Assembly (NCBI RefSeq): GCF_014218335.1
Contig: NZ_AP023367.1
Coordinates: 4,087,501-4,151,500, forward strand
Direction: 5' to 3'
Source of the DNA: Anaerocolumna cellulosilytica
GTDB taxonomy: Bacteria; Bacillota; Clostridia; Lachnospirales; Lachnospiraceae
Length of the DNA: 64,000 nucleotides
The position numbers and the translations under genes were made by a program. Positions 33,071 to 43,261 of the stretch are shown one piece after another (position 1 is the first letter of the stretch; every line of letters starts with the position of its first letter). The notes below the pieces were generated by a model. The model ran no database searches. It was not told the DNA's origin and saw only the letters and a list, made by a program, of their open reading frames with translations.

Positions 33071-35452
33071 TTATAGCTTTTCTATATCCCAATCTGTTAC
33101 AATTTGGTTCCGTCCCTTAGACTTGGCCTGGTATAATAACCTGTCCGCCCGGTCAATAAGTACTTTAACCCGGTTGATTCTCGTTCCTGTTAATCCAATG
33201 CTTATGGTGATTTTAAGCTCTTTCTGCTGAAACCTGAAGTTTTCAATACTTAGGCGAATGTTATCTGCTAACTGTCTGGCATCATCTCTTACTATATCCG
33301 GTAATATAATGAGAAATTCTTCTCCGCCGTATCTGCCGGCATAATCCGTATCCCTGATGTTTACTTGAATCAGTTTTGACACTGTATTTAACACTCTGTC
33401 ACCGGTCTGATGACCAAATTGATCATTAATTGTTTTAAAATAGTCAATGTCAAGCATCATTATAAACAAGTTATTCTGATTTATTTCCGATTTATGAATT
33501 TCTGTTTCTAGCAGCTCTATTATATGCTGGTGATTATATAAATTAGTAAGCCCGTCTCTTATTGATTTCTCATGTAATAAATCATTTCTTTTACGAAGTT
33601 CATAATTCATCAGTTCAATTTCTTCTTTGCTGCGCCTTAATGTTTCCTGAACCTTTTTCCGTTCTGTAATATCACGCACCACAAAAACAAATCCAAACGG
33701 TTCATTGGTCTCATCTTTAGCAACAGTCCCATTAACTTCTGCGTCGATACATGTTCCATCCTTCTTTTTGTATTTGTATTCAATAGGCATTATATCTTCC
33801 TGCAAAATTCTGGTGAAATTTTCTCTTACCCTCTCCACATCCTCCTCTAATACAAGCTCAAAGATATTAGAAGGCTGTTCTCCCTTGCCGGTATCATACC
33901 CTAACATGGGATATAAACTTTTATTAGTATAACTGATTTTTCCGCTTACATCTGTAACAACTACCAGGTCAGGTATAGCATCCATTAATTTTCTTAACAT
34001 TTCTTCTGATTTTACAATATGCCCGAGTAATATCTTTTGTTCCGTGATATCCGCCACACAGGAAAGAATTACTTCCTCTCCTTGGAAGTGTACAGGCACC
34101 ATAGTTACCGTTCCTACAAAAATACTTTTATCAAACCTTTTGAATGTAACCTCCCGGTCTCTAACCACTTTACTCTCGTTTAAGTCACTTATAAGACTTT
34201 TACGTATCTCCGGATTCTGATAGCGTTGGATAGCCATTGTTCCCACAAAATCCTCCCGTGATACTTGATATAATTCTTCTGCGTGTTTATTTACATAAAA
34301 GATAGTATTGTCATCTCTTTTCGTGAATATTATAGCAAAAGGTGTAGTCTCTGCCACGGTTCGGAAAAGCTCTTCACTACGACGTAATTTTTCCGCAGTT
34401 ATTTCATGGATTGTAATGACCTGCTTTAGGTTATCAATCAGGCTGATGTCCTGACCCACTATAAGAATACCTAAAAGTATATGGTTTTTGGAATTTACAA
34501 TAGGGGAAATCGACAGATTTAATGGTATCTTTCCACCGTAATTGGTAGTTACCTTAATATCATTTAATTTTACTGTCTTATGTATTAAACTCTTTCGACC
34601 AAAAATTTCCTCTATCTCTTTTGCAGCTAAGATATCTGATATATTAGTATTAATTAATTCTGGAAGTTCATATCCTAATAGTGCATGAACCTGTTTATTT
34701 ACTCGCACTATCTTACCGTTTAAATCAACCACGAAAGTAAGATCCATAATTTCATCAAACATTTCATTTACAATAAGGGTATTGGAATATAGCATAAAAT
34801 TATAACGTATTATGGCGTAATATATCCCCCATAACATAATCAGACAAACAATCTGACTAATATTCGGCATGTTTAAAACTCCTGCGGCCGGCAGGATATA
34901 TTCTATTACCAGATATAAAAGAAACGTGATACAACTAGTAGTAACAATACTCTGTGACTGCTTTCTCTGGATGTTATTCTTTGATTTTCGTCCCCAAACA
35001 TATAAAATGGAGAGACCAGATATTGTGTATATAAGATTATATAGAAAATCGCCATAGTAAAATATGACGCTGATATAGACATTGGTTTCTTTATCCGGCC
35101 AAAAGAACAATGTTGTTAACAGTAAAAAAACTACGGCCGGTAAAAACAACATCGCTTTTACTTTTCTATTGTCACAGTACTTATTATCCGTGATAATTAA
35201 TACTAAATATAAAACAAGTGCAGGAAAAAAACACCATCCAAAGGCAGACAGCTTATTCCACAGGCTGAAATAATAGGCGTTTCGTGCTACATATGCTAAC
35301 GCATAAGTAAACGACCAGAAGGATAAAGAAATCGTAAGCAGTAAAAATACACTACCTATCCTTGACCTTCGGTTTTGTCCATATGTATTAATTCCGACAG
35401 TTAAATAAATTACGGAAGCCAAAGCAGATAAAAAGGAAAACAACTCCATCAT
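33071..35452 (-). CDS. Membrane PAS-GGDEF diguanylate cyclase
   Basis: The N-terminal ~225 residues form a seven-helix sensor of the histidine-kinase 7TM type. Three PAS domains follow (from about residues 235, 360 and 490; the last ends in the PAC-like VVRDITERKKVQ), then a GGDEF domain. The active site is GGEEF at 709-713, and the inhibitory I-site RDTD at 700-703 has the canonical five-residue spacing. It should make cyclic di-GMP under sensory control with product inhibition. It is monocistronic. The cyclic di-GMP-I riboswitch at 18.6 kb is a possible downstream target. Confidence 0.93.
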   Translation of the reverse strand: MMELFSFLSALASVIYLTVGINTYGQNRRSRIGSVFLLLTISLSFWSFTYALAYVARNAYYFSLWNKLSAFGWCFFPALVLYLVLIITDNKYCDNRKVKAMLFLPAVVFLLLTTLFFWPDKETNVYISVIFYYGDFLYNLIYTISGLSILYVWGRKSKNNIQRKQSQSIVTTSCITFLLYLVIEYILPAAGVLNMPNISQIVCLIMLWGIYYAIIRYNFMLYSNTLIVNEMFDEIMDLTFVVDLNGKIVRVNKQVHALLGYELPELINTNISDILAAKEIEEIFGRKSLIHKTVKLNDIKVTTNYGGKIPLNLSISPIVNSKNHILLGILIVGQDISLIDNLKQVITIHEITAEKLRRSEELFRTVAETTPFAIIFTKRDDNTIFYVNKHAEELYQVSREDFVGTMAIQRYQNPEIRKSLISDLNESKVVRDREVTFKRFDKSIFVGTVTMVPVHFQGEEVILSCVADITEQKILLGHIVKSEEMLRKLMDAIPDLVVVTDVSGKISYTNKSLYPMLGYDTGKGEQPSNIFELVLEEDVERVRENFTRILQEDIMPIEYKYKKKDGTCIDAEVNGTVAKDETNEPFGFVFVVRDITERKKVQETLRRSKEEIELMNYELRKRNDLLHEKSIRDGLTNLYNHQHIIELLETEIHKSEINQNNLFIMMLDIDYFKTINDQFGHQTGDRVLNTVSKLIQVNIRDTDYAGRYGGEEFLIILPDIVRDDARQLADNIRLSIENFRFQQKELKITISIGLTGTRINRVKVLIDRADRLLYQAKSKGRNQIVTDWDIEKL

Positions 35453-35724
35453 TATGTAATCACCCGCATAAAACTTAACACTTATCGTTTAGTACCAATT
35501 TTGCTATTTAACTATATCAGAAATAATATTAGGAATCAATTTATTTTTTTATTAAATGCATATTTAAACCCTAAATCTAACAGGTAATGTATTACTATAA
35601 CTATAATAATCTGGTTAAAGAAATAGGTTATTGCAGAATAAATGTACTACCACTTCGGTATTTACATCATATTTTGCAATAACCACATTGTTAACTGCTT
35701 CCTGATTCTTCTATATAACACAAT

Positions 35725-38700
35725 CTATTTATAGTATTCTACTCCTGATTCGAAGATGTATTGATTCTGGTTACCTGTTATGTTGATAGCAACACCGTCC
35801 CCTCTTCTTTCGGAGTGCGCCATTTTGCCTAGCACTCTGCCGTCAGGGCTTGTTATACCCTCTATAGCACAGTAAGAACTATTTGGATTAAAGTCCTCAT
35901 CCATAACCGGATTTCCAGCAAGATCTACATACTGCGTTGCTACCTGCCCATTATCGAATAAAGTCTTAAGCCATTGCTCACTAGCCACAAAACGTCCTTC
36001 ACCATGGGAAGCCGGTATGGTATAAACATCTCCCAGGGAAGCCTTTCTAAGCCAAGGTGATTTGTTGGAAACTACTTTTGTATAGACAGACTTAGAGATA
36101 TGTCTTCCTATCGTATTAGTTGTTAAAGTAGGCGAATCCTCTTTTTGTGGTGTAATTTCACCATATGGAACTAAGCCCAGTTTTATCAGTGCCTGAAAGC
36201 CGTTACATATACCAAGAACTAACCCGTCTCTTTCTTTAAGCAGACGGTTTACGGCTTCCTTTATCCTTTCATTACGAAATGCTGTTGCAATGAATTTACC
36301 GGAACCATCCGGTTCATCTCCTGCGGAGAAGCCTCCCGGGAACATAAGTATCTGTGCCTGTTGTATTGCCTTTTCAAAGGTTTCAACCGATTCCCTTATA
36401 TTGTCCGCCGTCAGGTTTTTAAATACTACTGTCTGAACCTCTGCTCCCGCTGCTTCAAAAGCTCTTAAACTGTCATACTCACAGTTTGTGCCGGGAAATA
36501 CCGGAATGAATACTCTAGGTTTTGCTATCTTTTGTTTGCTGGTATATATTGTTTTTGCATGATATAGTTCTGTCTTAAATGTGTTCGTTTCTGTAAGGGA
36601 ACGAGTTGGATATACTGTTTCCAAGGTACTTCCCCATGCAGTTAAGGCTTCTTCCAGTTCCAGTACTTCACTGCCATATACAAAGGATGGCTCATCTGTT
36701 ACAATACCAGCTTCCTGATATCTTACACCCATATCAGAAAGTATGCTTAAGTCTTCTTCTCTAACTTCTGCAAGTATGGACCCGATAGCCGGTGCAAATA
36801 ACTCCTCTTTTGTAAGTTCTTTATTTATCTTCACACCAAGCTTGTTACCAAAAGCCATTTTACTGACCGCTTCTGCGATACCGTAACTGCCTAAAGCATA
36901 GGCAGAAAGAATGATATTCTTCTTAACTGCTTCATTGAAGTTCTCGTACAAGCCCTTTAGTGTTTCATAATCCGGCAAATCATAAGAATCCCTTGGTAAG
37001 GTGATAACCACTAACCGGCTGCCGGGCTGTTTTAATTCCGGTGTCACGATATCCTGCGCTTTTGCAATATCCACTGCAAAAGATACTAGTGTAGGAGGCA
37101 CATCAATATCCTGGAACGTACCGGACATGCTGTCTTTACCGCCTATGGAGGGCAGTCCAAGTTTCATTTGCGCATCATATGCACCTAACAACGCAGTTAG
37201 AGGTTCTCCCCATCGCTTGGGGTCATTGCCAAGCCTTCTAAAATACTCCTGAAATGTAAAACGAATTTTTTTATAATCGCCACCCGAAGCTACTATTTTA
37301 GCCACAGAGGAAATCACTGCATATACTGCTCCGTGATAGGGGCTCCAACTAGACAAATATGGATCAAAACCATAGCTCATCATCGTAACTGTATCACAGG
37401 CTCCTTTTAAAACCGGCAGTTTGGCAACCATGGTTTGAATCGGTGTTAATTGATATTTACCACCAAAGGGCATGGTCACGGTAGATGCACCAATAGAACT
37501 GTCAAACATTTCTACCAGACCTTTTTTAGAGCATACATTTAATTCTTTTAACAAAGAAACCCACTGTTCTTTGACTGTGTTATCTTCTTTCTTATCTCTT
37601 TTAAAGAAATTTTCCCGTTCCTTAGGAAGGGTTATCACTGCTTCTGCTTCTTGATGAGCTCCGTTGGTATCTAAGAAAGCTCTGGATACATTAACAATTT
37701 CTCTTCCTCTCCACACCATAATTAGCCGAGGCTCTTCCGTTACTCTTGCAACTTCCACTGCCTCTAAATTCTCTTCTGCCGCATAAGCAAGCATCTCTCC
37801 CACTTTCGCTTTATCAACTACTACTGCCATACGTTCCTGGGATTCTGAAATGGCTAACTCTGTTCCGTCAAGACCGGCATATTTCTTTGGGACTTTATCT
37901 AAATCAATGTGTAATCCGTCTGCTAATTCACCAATTGCAACCGATACGCCGCCGGCACCAAAGTCATTGCATTTTTTTATAATACGGCTTACTTCTTCTC
38001 TTCGAAACAAACGTTGCAGCTTTCTCTCTGTGGGCGCATTACCCTTTTGCACTTCTGCACCACAGGTTTCAATAGACTCGGTAGTATGCACTTTAGAGGA
38101 GCCGGTTGCACCGCCGCAGCCATCTCTTCCGGTTCTGCCGCCCAGTAATATAATACTATCCCCAGGGTCTGAACTTTCGCGAATGACATTCTTTCGGGGA
38201 GCTGCACCAAGAACGGCACCGATTTCCATACGTTTTGCTACATAGTTAGGATGATAAATCTCATCTACCAGTCCAGTAGCCAGTCCAATCTGATTGCCGT
38301 AGGAGCTGTATCCACTAGCAGCACCGGTAACGATTTTTCTCTGAGGCAATTTGCCTTTTAAGGTTTCTTTTAAGGATACGGTAGGGTCACCGGCTCCGGT
38401 TACACGCATTGCCTGATATACATACCCCCTGCCAGATAACGGATCTCTGATAGCACCGCCAAGACAGGTAGCAGCTCCACCAAACGGTTCGATTTCTGTC
38501 GGATGATTATGGGTTTCGTTTTTGAAAAATACCAGCCATTCCTGTGTTTCCCCATCAATGTCTACAGGTACAACAATAGAGCAGGCATTGATTTCTTCCG
38601 ATTCTTCCATGTCAGAAAGTTTCCCTTCTGCCTTAAGCTGCTTCATGGCAAGCAGAGCAATATCCATTAAAGAGACATATTTATCGGTTCTTCCTTTATA

Positions 38701-39492
38701 AAGATTTTCCCGCGTCTTTAAATAGACTTCATAAGCATTTTTAATCGGTTCTTTATAATATCCTTCTTCTATCTGAATATTCTTTAATTCTGTTAAAAAT
38801 GTGGTGTGACGGCAATGATCAGACCAATAGGTATCCAGTACCCTTATCTCAGTCATGGATGGATTTCGCTTTTCTTCCTCTACAAAATAATTTTGTATAT
38901 GAAGAAAATCCTGAAAAGTCATGGCAAGATTTAAAGAACTGTATAATTCCTTTAGTTCTGCCCCTGACATGGTAATAAAACCATCAAATATTTTTACATC
39001 GGATGGTTCTTCGAATTTATTTTCCAGCGTAACCGGTTTTTTCTCATCGGTTTCCCTTGAGTCCACAGGATTAATACAATATGCTTTAATTTTTTCAAGT
39101 TCTTCTTCGCTAAATACACCTTTTAACACATAAGTGATTGCTGTGCGAATGATTGGTTCTTCCGTTTCATTTAACAACTTCACACATTGTTCTGCTGAGT
39201 CTGCTCGCTGATCAAATTGGCCGGGAAGATATTCTACAGAAAAATAGCTTTCCCCCTCTTTATAAGGAAAAGTGTCTTCATACAAAAGGTCTACCGGCGG
39301 CTCTGAAAAGACAATACCAAGGGCTTTCTCATAGGTAGCATCACTTATATTCTCTATATCATAACGAATCAGAACCCTGACAGATTCCAGACTCTTCATA
39401 CCAAGATAGCTTATTATTTCACCGAACAATTCCTTTGCCCTGACAGCATAGGGGGCTTTTTTCTCTACATAGATTCTTTTTACGCTGCTCAT
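35725..39492 (-). CDS. purL: Phosphoribosylformylglycinamidine synthase, single-chain PurL
   Basis: The 1255-residue enzyme makes FGAM from FGAR, glutamine and ATP in purine synthesis. It contains the linker and duplicated AIRS-like ATPase halves (YWSDHCRHTTF, NETHNHPTEIEPFGGAATCLGG, then SIGGKDSMSG), followed by a glutaminase domain (FPGTNCEYDS, FPGGFSAGDE, nucleophile in LGICNGFQALIKLG, and SHGEGRF). This is the clostridial fused form, so separate PurQ and PurS are unnecessary. GGAAAGG precedes the ATG. Other pur genes are not adjacent and no purine riboswitch was seen upstream. Confidence 0.96.
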   Translation of the reverse strand: MSSVKRIYVEKKAPYAVRAKELFGEIISYLGMKSLESVRVLIRYDIENISDATYEKALGIVFSEPPVDLLYEDTFPYKEGESYFSVEYLPGQFDQRADSAEQCVKLLNETEEPIIRTAITYVLKGVFSEEELEKIKAYCINPVDSRETDEKKPVTLENKFEEPSDVKIFDGFITMSGAELKELYSSLNLAMTFQDFLHIQNYFVEEEKRNPSMTEIRVLDTYWSDHCRHTTFLTELKNIQIEEGYYKEPIKNAYEVYLKTRENLYKGRTDKYVSLMDIALLAMKQLKAEGKLSDMEESEEINACSIVVPVDIDGETQEWLVFFKNETHNHPTEIEPFGGAATCLGGAIRDPLSGRGYVYQAMRVTGAGDPTVSLKETLKGKLPQRKIVTGAASGYSSYGNQIGLATGLVDEIYHPNYVAKRMEIGAVLGAAPRKNVIRESSDPGDSIILLGGRTGRDGCGGATGSSKVHTTESIETCGAEVQKGNAPTERKLQRLFRREEVSRIIKKCNDFGAGGVSVAIGELADGLHIDLDKVPKKYAGLDGTELAISESQERMAVVVDKAKVGEMLAYAAEENLEAVEVARVTEEPRLIMVWRGREIVNVSRAFLDTNGAHQEAEAVITLPKERENFFKRDKKEDNTVKEQWVSLLKELNVCSKKGLVEMFDSSIGASTVTMPFGGKYQLTPIQTMVAKLPVLKGACDTVTMMSYGFDPYLSSWSPYHGAVYAVISSVAKIVASGGDYKKIRFTFQEYFRRLGNDPKRWGEPLTALLGAYDAQMKLGLPSIGGKDSMSGTFQDIDVPPTLVSFAVDIAKAQDIVTPELKQPGSRLVVITLPRDSYDLPDYETLKGLYENFNEAVKKNIILSAYALGSYGIAEAVSKMAFGNKLGVKINKELTKEELFAPAIGSILAEVREEDLSILSDMGVRYQEAGIVTDEPSFVYGSEVLELEEALTAWGSTLETVYPTRSLTETNTFKTELYHAKTIYTSKQKIAKPRVFIPVFPGTNCEYDSLRAFEAAGAEVQTVVFKNLTADNIRESVETFEKAIQQAQILMFPGGFSAGDEPDGSGKFIATAFRNERIKEAVNRLLKERDGLVLGICNGFQALIKLGLVPYGEITPQKEDSPTLTTNTIGRHISKSVYTKVVSNKSPWLRKASLGDVYTIPASHGEGRFVASEQWLKTLFDNGQVATQYVDLAGNPVMDEDFNPNSSYCAIEGITSPDGRVLGKMAHSERRGDGVAINITGNQNQYIFESGVEYYK

Positions 39493-39756
39493 ATCTGTTA
39501 TCCTTTCCTGTACCGAATTTTTGCCGCAACACCAAGTTATCTTATGTCATTATAACATACGGTGTTTTATAAAAGAAATTAATATATATAAAAGTGTTAA
39601 TAAGTAATACTAATATTTGGTGTGCGCCAGTCCTTTCTTCATGAACGATGGACTATACGCCTATCTTATGAAACCCACTATACAAATACCGGTTTTTGAG
39701 GTAGAATAAAACAAAGGAAAATGATTATTAATGTAACACACAGATGGGAGTTTAAT

Positions 39757-40521
39757 ATGAAAGTTACCTATATACACCATAGCTGTTTTAGCGTAGAAAT
39801 GGAACATGTTATTTTTTTATTCGATTATTACAAAGGTAATCTTCCGGATTTTAACCCGGATAAACATATTTTTGTATTTGCCAGCCACAAACATGGGGAT
39901 CATTTTGACCCTGTTATATTCGACTTAAATGGTAAGTATCCCCATGTTACATTTATTTTATCAAAGGATATACGCATGTCCAAAGGATATATGGAAAAGC
40001 TGCAAATTACAGATGAAATGAAAGAACGCATCCTTTATACTTCAAAAAACGTTACCCTTACGTTACCTGTAGATATTTTTAATGAACCCCTTGATTCTTC
40101 TTTGACTGTTGAAACCCTTACTTCTACCGATGCAGGTGTGGCTTTTATTGTTACGTGGCAGCAACAAACCATTTATCATGCCGGTGATTTAAACTGGTGG
40201 ACCTGGATCGGAGAAGAAACGGATGAGGAATACCAAGATATGACCAATCGATTCCAGAGCGAGATTCAAAAAATTAAGAGCCGCAAATTTGATTTGGCAT
40301 TTCTTCCTTTAGATCCAAGACAAGGAATACGTTTCTATTGGGGATTTGATTATTTTATGAAGAATACGAATACTATTCTTGCTTTCCCTATGCATTTTTG
40401 GCTGGACTATACTGTTATCTCCCAATTAAAGGTTTTAGAAGAAACCAAGGAATATTCTGATAGAGTTATGGATATAAAAGAAGAAGGACAGGTTTTTTAT
40501 ACGAAATCCCCTAATTGTTAA
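39757..40521 (+). CDS. Metallo-beta-lactamase-fold hydrolase
   Basis: A 254-residue protein with the MBL dinuclear metal motif ASHKHGDHFDP and the later ligand in YHAGDLNWW. It resembles UlaG/L-ascorbate-lactonase-like or UPF0173-type hydrolases, but the substrate is unknown. I start it at MKVTYIHHSCF, which has GGGAG 7 nt upstream, rather than at the ATG 12 codons earlier. It begins a co-directional set with the glyoxalase-like and LysR genes. Confidence 0.85.
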   Translation: MKVTYIHHSCFSVEMEHVIFLFDYYKGNLPDFNPDKHIFVFASHKHGDHFDPVIFDLNGKYPHVTFILSKDIRMSKGYMEKLQITDEMKERILYTSKNVTLTLPVDIFNEPLDSSLTVETLTSTDAGVAFIVTWQQQTIYHAGDLNWWTWIGEETDEEYQDMTNRFQSEIQKIKSRKFDLAFLPLDPRQGIRFYWGFDYFMKNTNTILAFPMHFWLDYTVISQLKVLEETKEYSDRVMDIKEEGQVFYTKSPNC

Positions 40522-40595
40522 CACATGCCATCTAAGTTAGTTCAATTGCTTTTTATTCACATGCTCAAAAAATATTATTGAAAGGAACTATATAT

Positions 40596-40964
40596 ATGAA
40601 ATTTAAATTTGCACATAATAACATTAATGTACTGGATTTAGAAAAATCTTTAAATTTTTACGAGGAAGCACTTGGTCTAAAGGAGACCAGAAGAATTGTA
40701 CCAGAAGACGGAAGTTTTATTATTGTTTATCTTGGGGATAGTGAAACCTCCCATCTCTTAGAATTAACTTGGTTAAGTGATTGGGATCATCCTTATGATT
40801 TAGGTGATAATGAATTCCATCTCGCATTTACTGTTGACAATTACGAAGCTGCTTATAAAAAACACAAAGAAATGGGCTGTATCTGCTTTGAAAATCCTAC
40901 CATGGGTATTTATTTTATTAATGATCCTGACGGGTATTGGCTTGAGGTAGTACCCCAGAGATAA
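40596..40964 (+). CDS. Glyoxalase/VOC-family metalloprotein
   Basis: A 122-residue vicinal-oxygen-chelate protein resembling lactoylglutathione lyase. The four expected metal positions are visible: His in FAHNNINV, Glu in HLLELTW, His in EFHLAF and Glu in YWLEVVP. The family removes methylglyoxal-type adducts, though specificity here is unproven. The ATG with AAAGGAA 9 nt upstream is chosen. It precedes the LysR gene by 20 bp and is probably co-transcribed with it. Confidence 0.87.
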   Translation: MKFKFAHNNINVLDLEKSLNFYEEALGLKETRRIVPEDGSFIIVYLGDSETSHLLELTWLSDWDHPYDLGDNEFHLAFTVDNYEAAYKKHKEMGCICFENPTMGIYFINDPDGYWLEVVPQR

Positions 40965-40984
40965 CCCCTGAAAGGAAGCTCCCT

Positions 40985-41866
40985 ATGGATATTAACTACG
41001 AACTTTATAAAGTGTTTTATTATGTTGCCAAAACCTTAAGCTTTTCTGAGGCAGCTGCGTCACTTTTCATATCGCAGTCTGCCGTGAGTCAATCAATTAA
41101 GGTACTGGAAAACAATTTAGGACAGACGCTTTTTATACGAAGTACCAAAAAAGTGACCCTTACCAAAGAAGGCGAACTTTTATACAAGCATATAGAACCT
41201 GCAATCAATCTAATCAGTCGGGGAGAAAACCAGATTTTAGAAGCCTCTGCTCAAGGTGAAAGCCAGCTTCGCCTTGGAGCCAGTGATACCATATGCCGTT
41301 ATTATCTGGTACCTTTTTTAGAAGATTTTCATCGGAAATATCCTGATATACATATAAAGGTTACCAATGGAACTTCTTTTCAATGCGCTAAAATGTTAGA
41401 AACCAATGAGGTAGACATTATTGTAACCAATTCTCCTAATTCTGCTTTAGTTAACAGTATGCACATTGAACCTATTTTAGAGTTTAAAGATGTTTTTATT
41501 GCTAATACAGATTTTTTTCCGGTAAAAGAGGGGCCCCTATCCTTTGATGAGCTTTTACAGTATCCTATTCTGATGCTGACAAAGCATTCTTCTACCAGTG
41601 AATTTCTGCACAACCTATTTTTACAACATTCTCTGGATTTAGTCCCGGCTATTGAGTTAAGCAGTAACGATCTTTTAATTGATTTGGCTAAAATTGGTCT
41701 TGGTGTTGCTTTTATACCTGATTTTTGTATCAGCAACAAAAAAAATAATCTGGTACCGATACATCTAAAAGAATCAATGCCTACTAGAAAGCTGGTAGCT
41801 GCCTATAATGAGAATATTCCTCTCTCCTCCGCAGCAAAATATTTTATTGAACAGCTGGTTAAGTAG
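40985..41866 (+). CDS. LysR-family transcriptional regulator
   Basis: The 293-residue protein has the N-terminal LysR winged helix (FYYVAKTLSFSEAAASLFIS, SAVSQSIKVLENNLGQTLFI) and a periplasmic-binding-like effector domain (SQLRLGASDTICRYYLVPFL onward). It is co-directional with the glyoxalase-like gene and may control that operon. Followed by a strong terminator. Confidence 0.92.
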   Translation: MDINYELYKVFYYVAKTLSFSEAAASLFISQSAVSQSIKVLENNLGQTLFIRSTKKVTLTKEGELLYKHIEPAINLISRGENQILEASAQGESQLRLGASDTICRYYLVPFLEDFHRKYPDIHIKVTNGTSFQCAKMLETNEVDIIVTNSPNSALVNSMHIEPILEFKDVFIANTDFFPVKEGPLSFDELLQYPILMLTKHSSTSEFLHNLFLQHSLDLVPAIELSSNDLLIDLAKIGLGVAFIPDFCISNKKNNLVPIHLKESMPTRKLVAAYNENIPLSSAAKYFIEQLVK

Positions 41867-41913
41867 AAATCGAGCTTCTTTAATTATTCAGATACTAGTG
41901 CTTTTTACAATAG

Positions 41914-41957
41914 AAAAACATCATGACGTTTGCAATTGAACGGCATGATGTTTTTCT
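41914..41957 (+). terminator. Terminator of the LysR operon
   Basis: AAAAACATCATG and CATGATGTTTTT form a 12-bp stem with an 18-nt loop. Confidence 0.87.
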
Positions 41958-42034
41958 TACCTGTATATATCTTACAGGTATCCTTAAATTATACTGGAAG
42001 CTTTCTGTTCTGTTCCTCATAGGATGTTGGAATT

Positions 42035-42253
42035 TTAGTTGCCTTTACTGCTTAGTGGATTGCTTCTTTCCTCAAACCATGCCCCATTGTCTGGGTTGCA
42101 TTCAGACGGCGGTTCCTTAGCAGGTTTGTATACAGTGCCTGACTCTAAGTGTATTGCTCTCATGTTTTTACCGTCTTCTGTCTTATTCTTAAGGGTATCT
42201 TCTGTGGTAGTTGTAATTTTAATGTTCGCATTAAGTTTATCGTTTTCCTGCAT
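42035..42253 (-). CDS. Small hypothetical protein, last gene of the GH36 operon
   Basis: A 72-residue polar protein without a signal peptide or recognised domain (MQENDKLNANIKITTTTEDT onward). AAAAGGAATG precedes the ATG, and it follows the DUF1848 gene by 72 bp on the same strand. The overlap with opposite-strand frames makes it less certain than its neighbours. Confidence 0.55.
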   Translation of the reverse strand: MQENDKLNANIKITTTTEDTLKNKTEDGKNMRAIHLESGTVYKPAKEPPSECNPDNGAWFEERSNPLSSKGN

Positions 42254-42325
42254 AATATCATTCCTTTTCCTGCTTAACTGGTTACCACTTTATAGTTCCC
42301 AGGTTATATTATCCTTATACGCAGT

Positions 42326-43258
42326 TTATAGATTTCCCATGACATAACAATACTTACATCCATGATAGCATTTCATCCCACCCTGACCTTTTGCATATAT
42401 CCCGATATCTCTGCTGTGGGTACAACCGCAGTCTTTTCTTTGTCCGTTATCTTTTGATTTTTTTACCCGTCCTCCAAAGAACTGCATAAGCTGTTCTCCA
42501 TCAATACAATGCCCCTGTTTGATTCCTTCTACCCGTTCTAATAACAGACTTGCGCAGGAATAAAGACTAAAACCATATTTATAAGAAATAGAAGCCATTT
42601 CCTTAAAAAATTCTACTTGTCTTTCTTCTGTAAGGGAGATAATACCATATGCCTCATCGTTTATTATGTGCTTCATGTGACCATATAAATCCAGATATGA
42701 AGTCGTCACTCTGCACTTCTCCATACCAAGAGTTTTTAGATCCCTACACAATCTCTCAAAGGCTAATAATCTTGCCTGCTCCGGTCTGTGCAGAGTCGGA
42801 TTTTTCTCTCCGTGCAAAGAGATAATAACTGGATCAAAGCGAATTGTAAACTGCTCTGGTTTATAGCACTTTAGTAACTCATCCAATATCTGTAAGGTCT
42901 CCCCATAATCAGGAACATAAGGTTCCAGTACATTTGAGTACTGATTGATTGTATACTGAAAATATAAATTATAATTTTTTAGATATCCCGGCTCCTTTTG
43001 CAGATTTTTAAAATTTTTACTCCAAAGGACAATAGAATGAACTTTATCCGGCTGCAATTCTACCTCATAGTACTTGTTTTCAAACCGGGGATTTGGAAGG
43101 GTTATGCTTCCCTTCTCAAGTGTCTCTAACAGCCAGGTATAATAAAAGGCTGGTATGTCTGTCCTTCTGGAAGCTGATATTACCGTAGTCTGTCTCTTGT
43201 TCCTAATGACTTCTTTTGGCATCCCTTCTTCAAATAAACTCAATTGTCCATCTATCAC
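42326..43258 (-). CDS. DUF1848 family protein, probable Fe-S enzyme
   Basis: The 310-residue protein matches DUF1848: VISASRRTDIPAFYYTWLL near the N-terminus, FTIRFDPVI in the middle, and a Cys-rich C-terminus (CGCTHSRDIG, then CYHGCKYCYV). The last cluster resembles a radical-SAM-type CxxxCxxC spaced as C-x3-C-x2-C. Function unknown. It starts at GTG, with AGAGG upstream, just 3 bp after the alpha-galactosidase stop, so translation is likely coupled, although the two activities have no obvious link. Confidence 0.83.
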   Translation of the reverse strand: MIDGQLSLFEEGMPKEVIRNKRQTTVISASRRTDIPAFYYTWLLETLEKGSITLPNPRFENKYYEVELQPDKVHSIVLWSKNFKNLQKEPGYLKNYNLYFQYTINQYSNVLEPYVPDYGETLQILDELLKCYKPEQFTIRFDPVIISLHGEKNPTLHRPEQARLLAFERLCRDLKTLGMEKCRVTTSYLDLYGHMKHIINDEAYGIISLTEERQVEFFKEMASISYKYGFSLYSCASLLLERVEGIKQGHCIDGEQLMQFFGGRVKKSKDNGQRKDCGCTHSRDIGIYAKGQGGMKCYHGCKYCYVMGNL

Positions 43259-43261
43259 TTG

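Noticed and set aside
39493-39756. Purine riboswitch upstream of purL
   Set aside because: The conserved three-way-junction sequences are absent from the 260-bp region.
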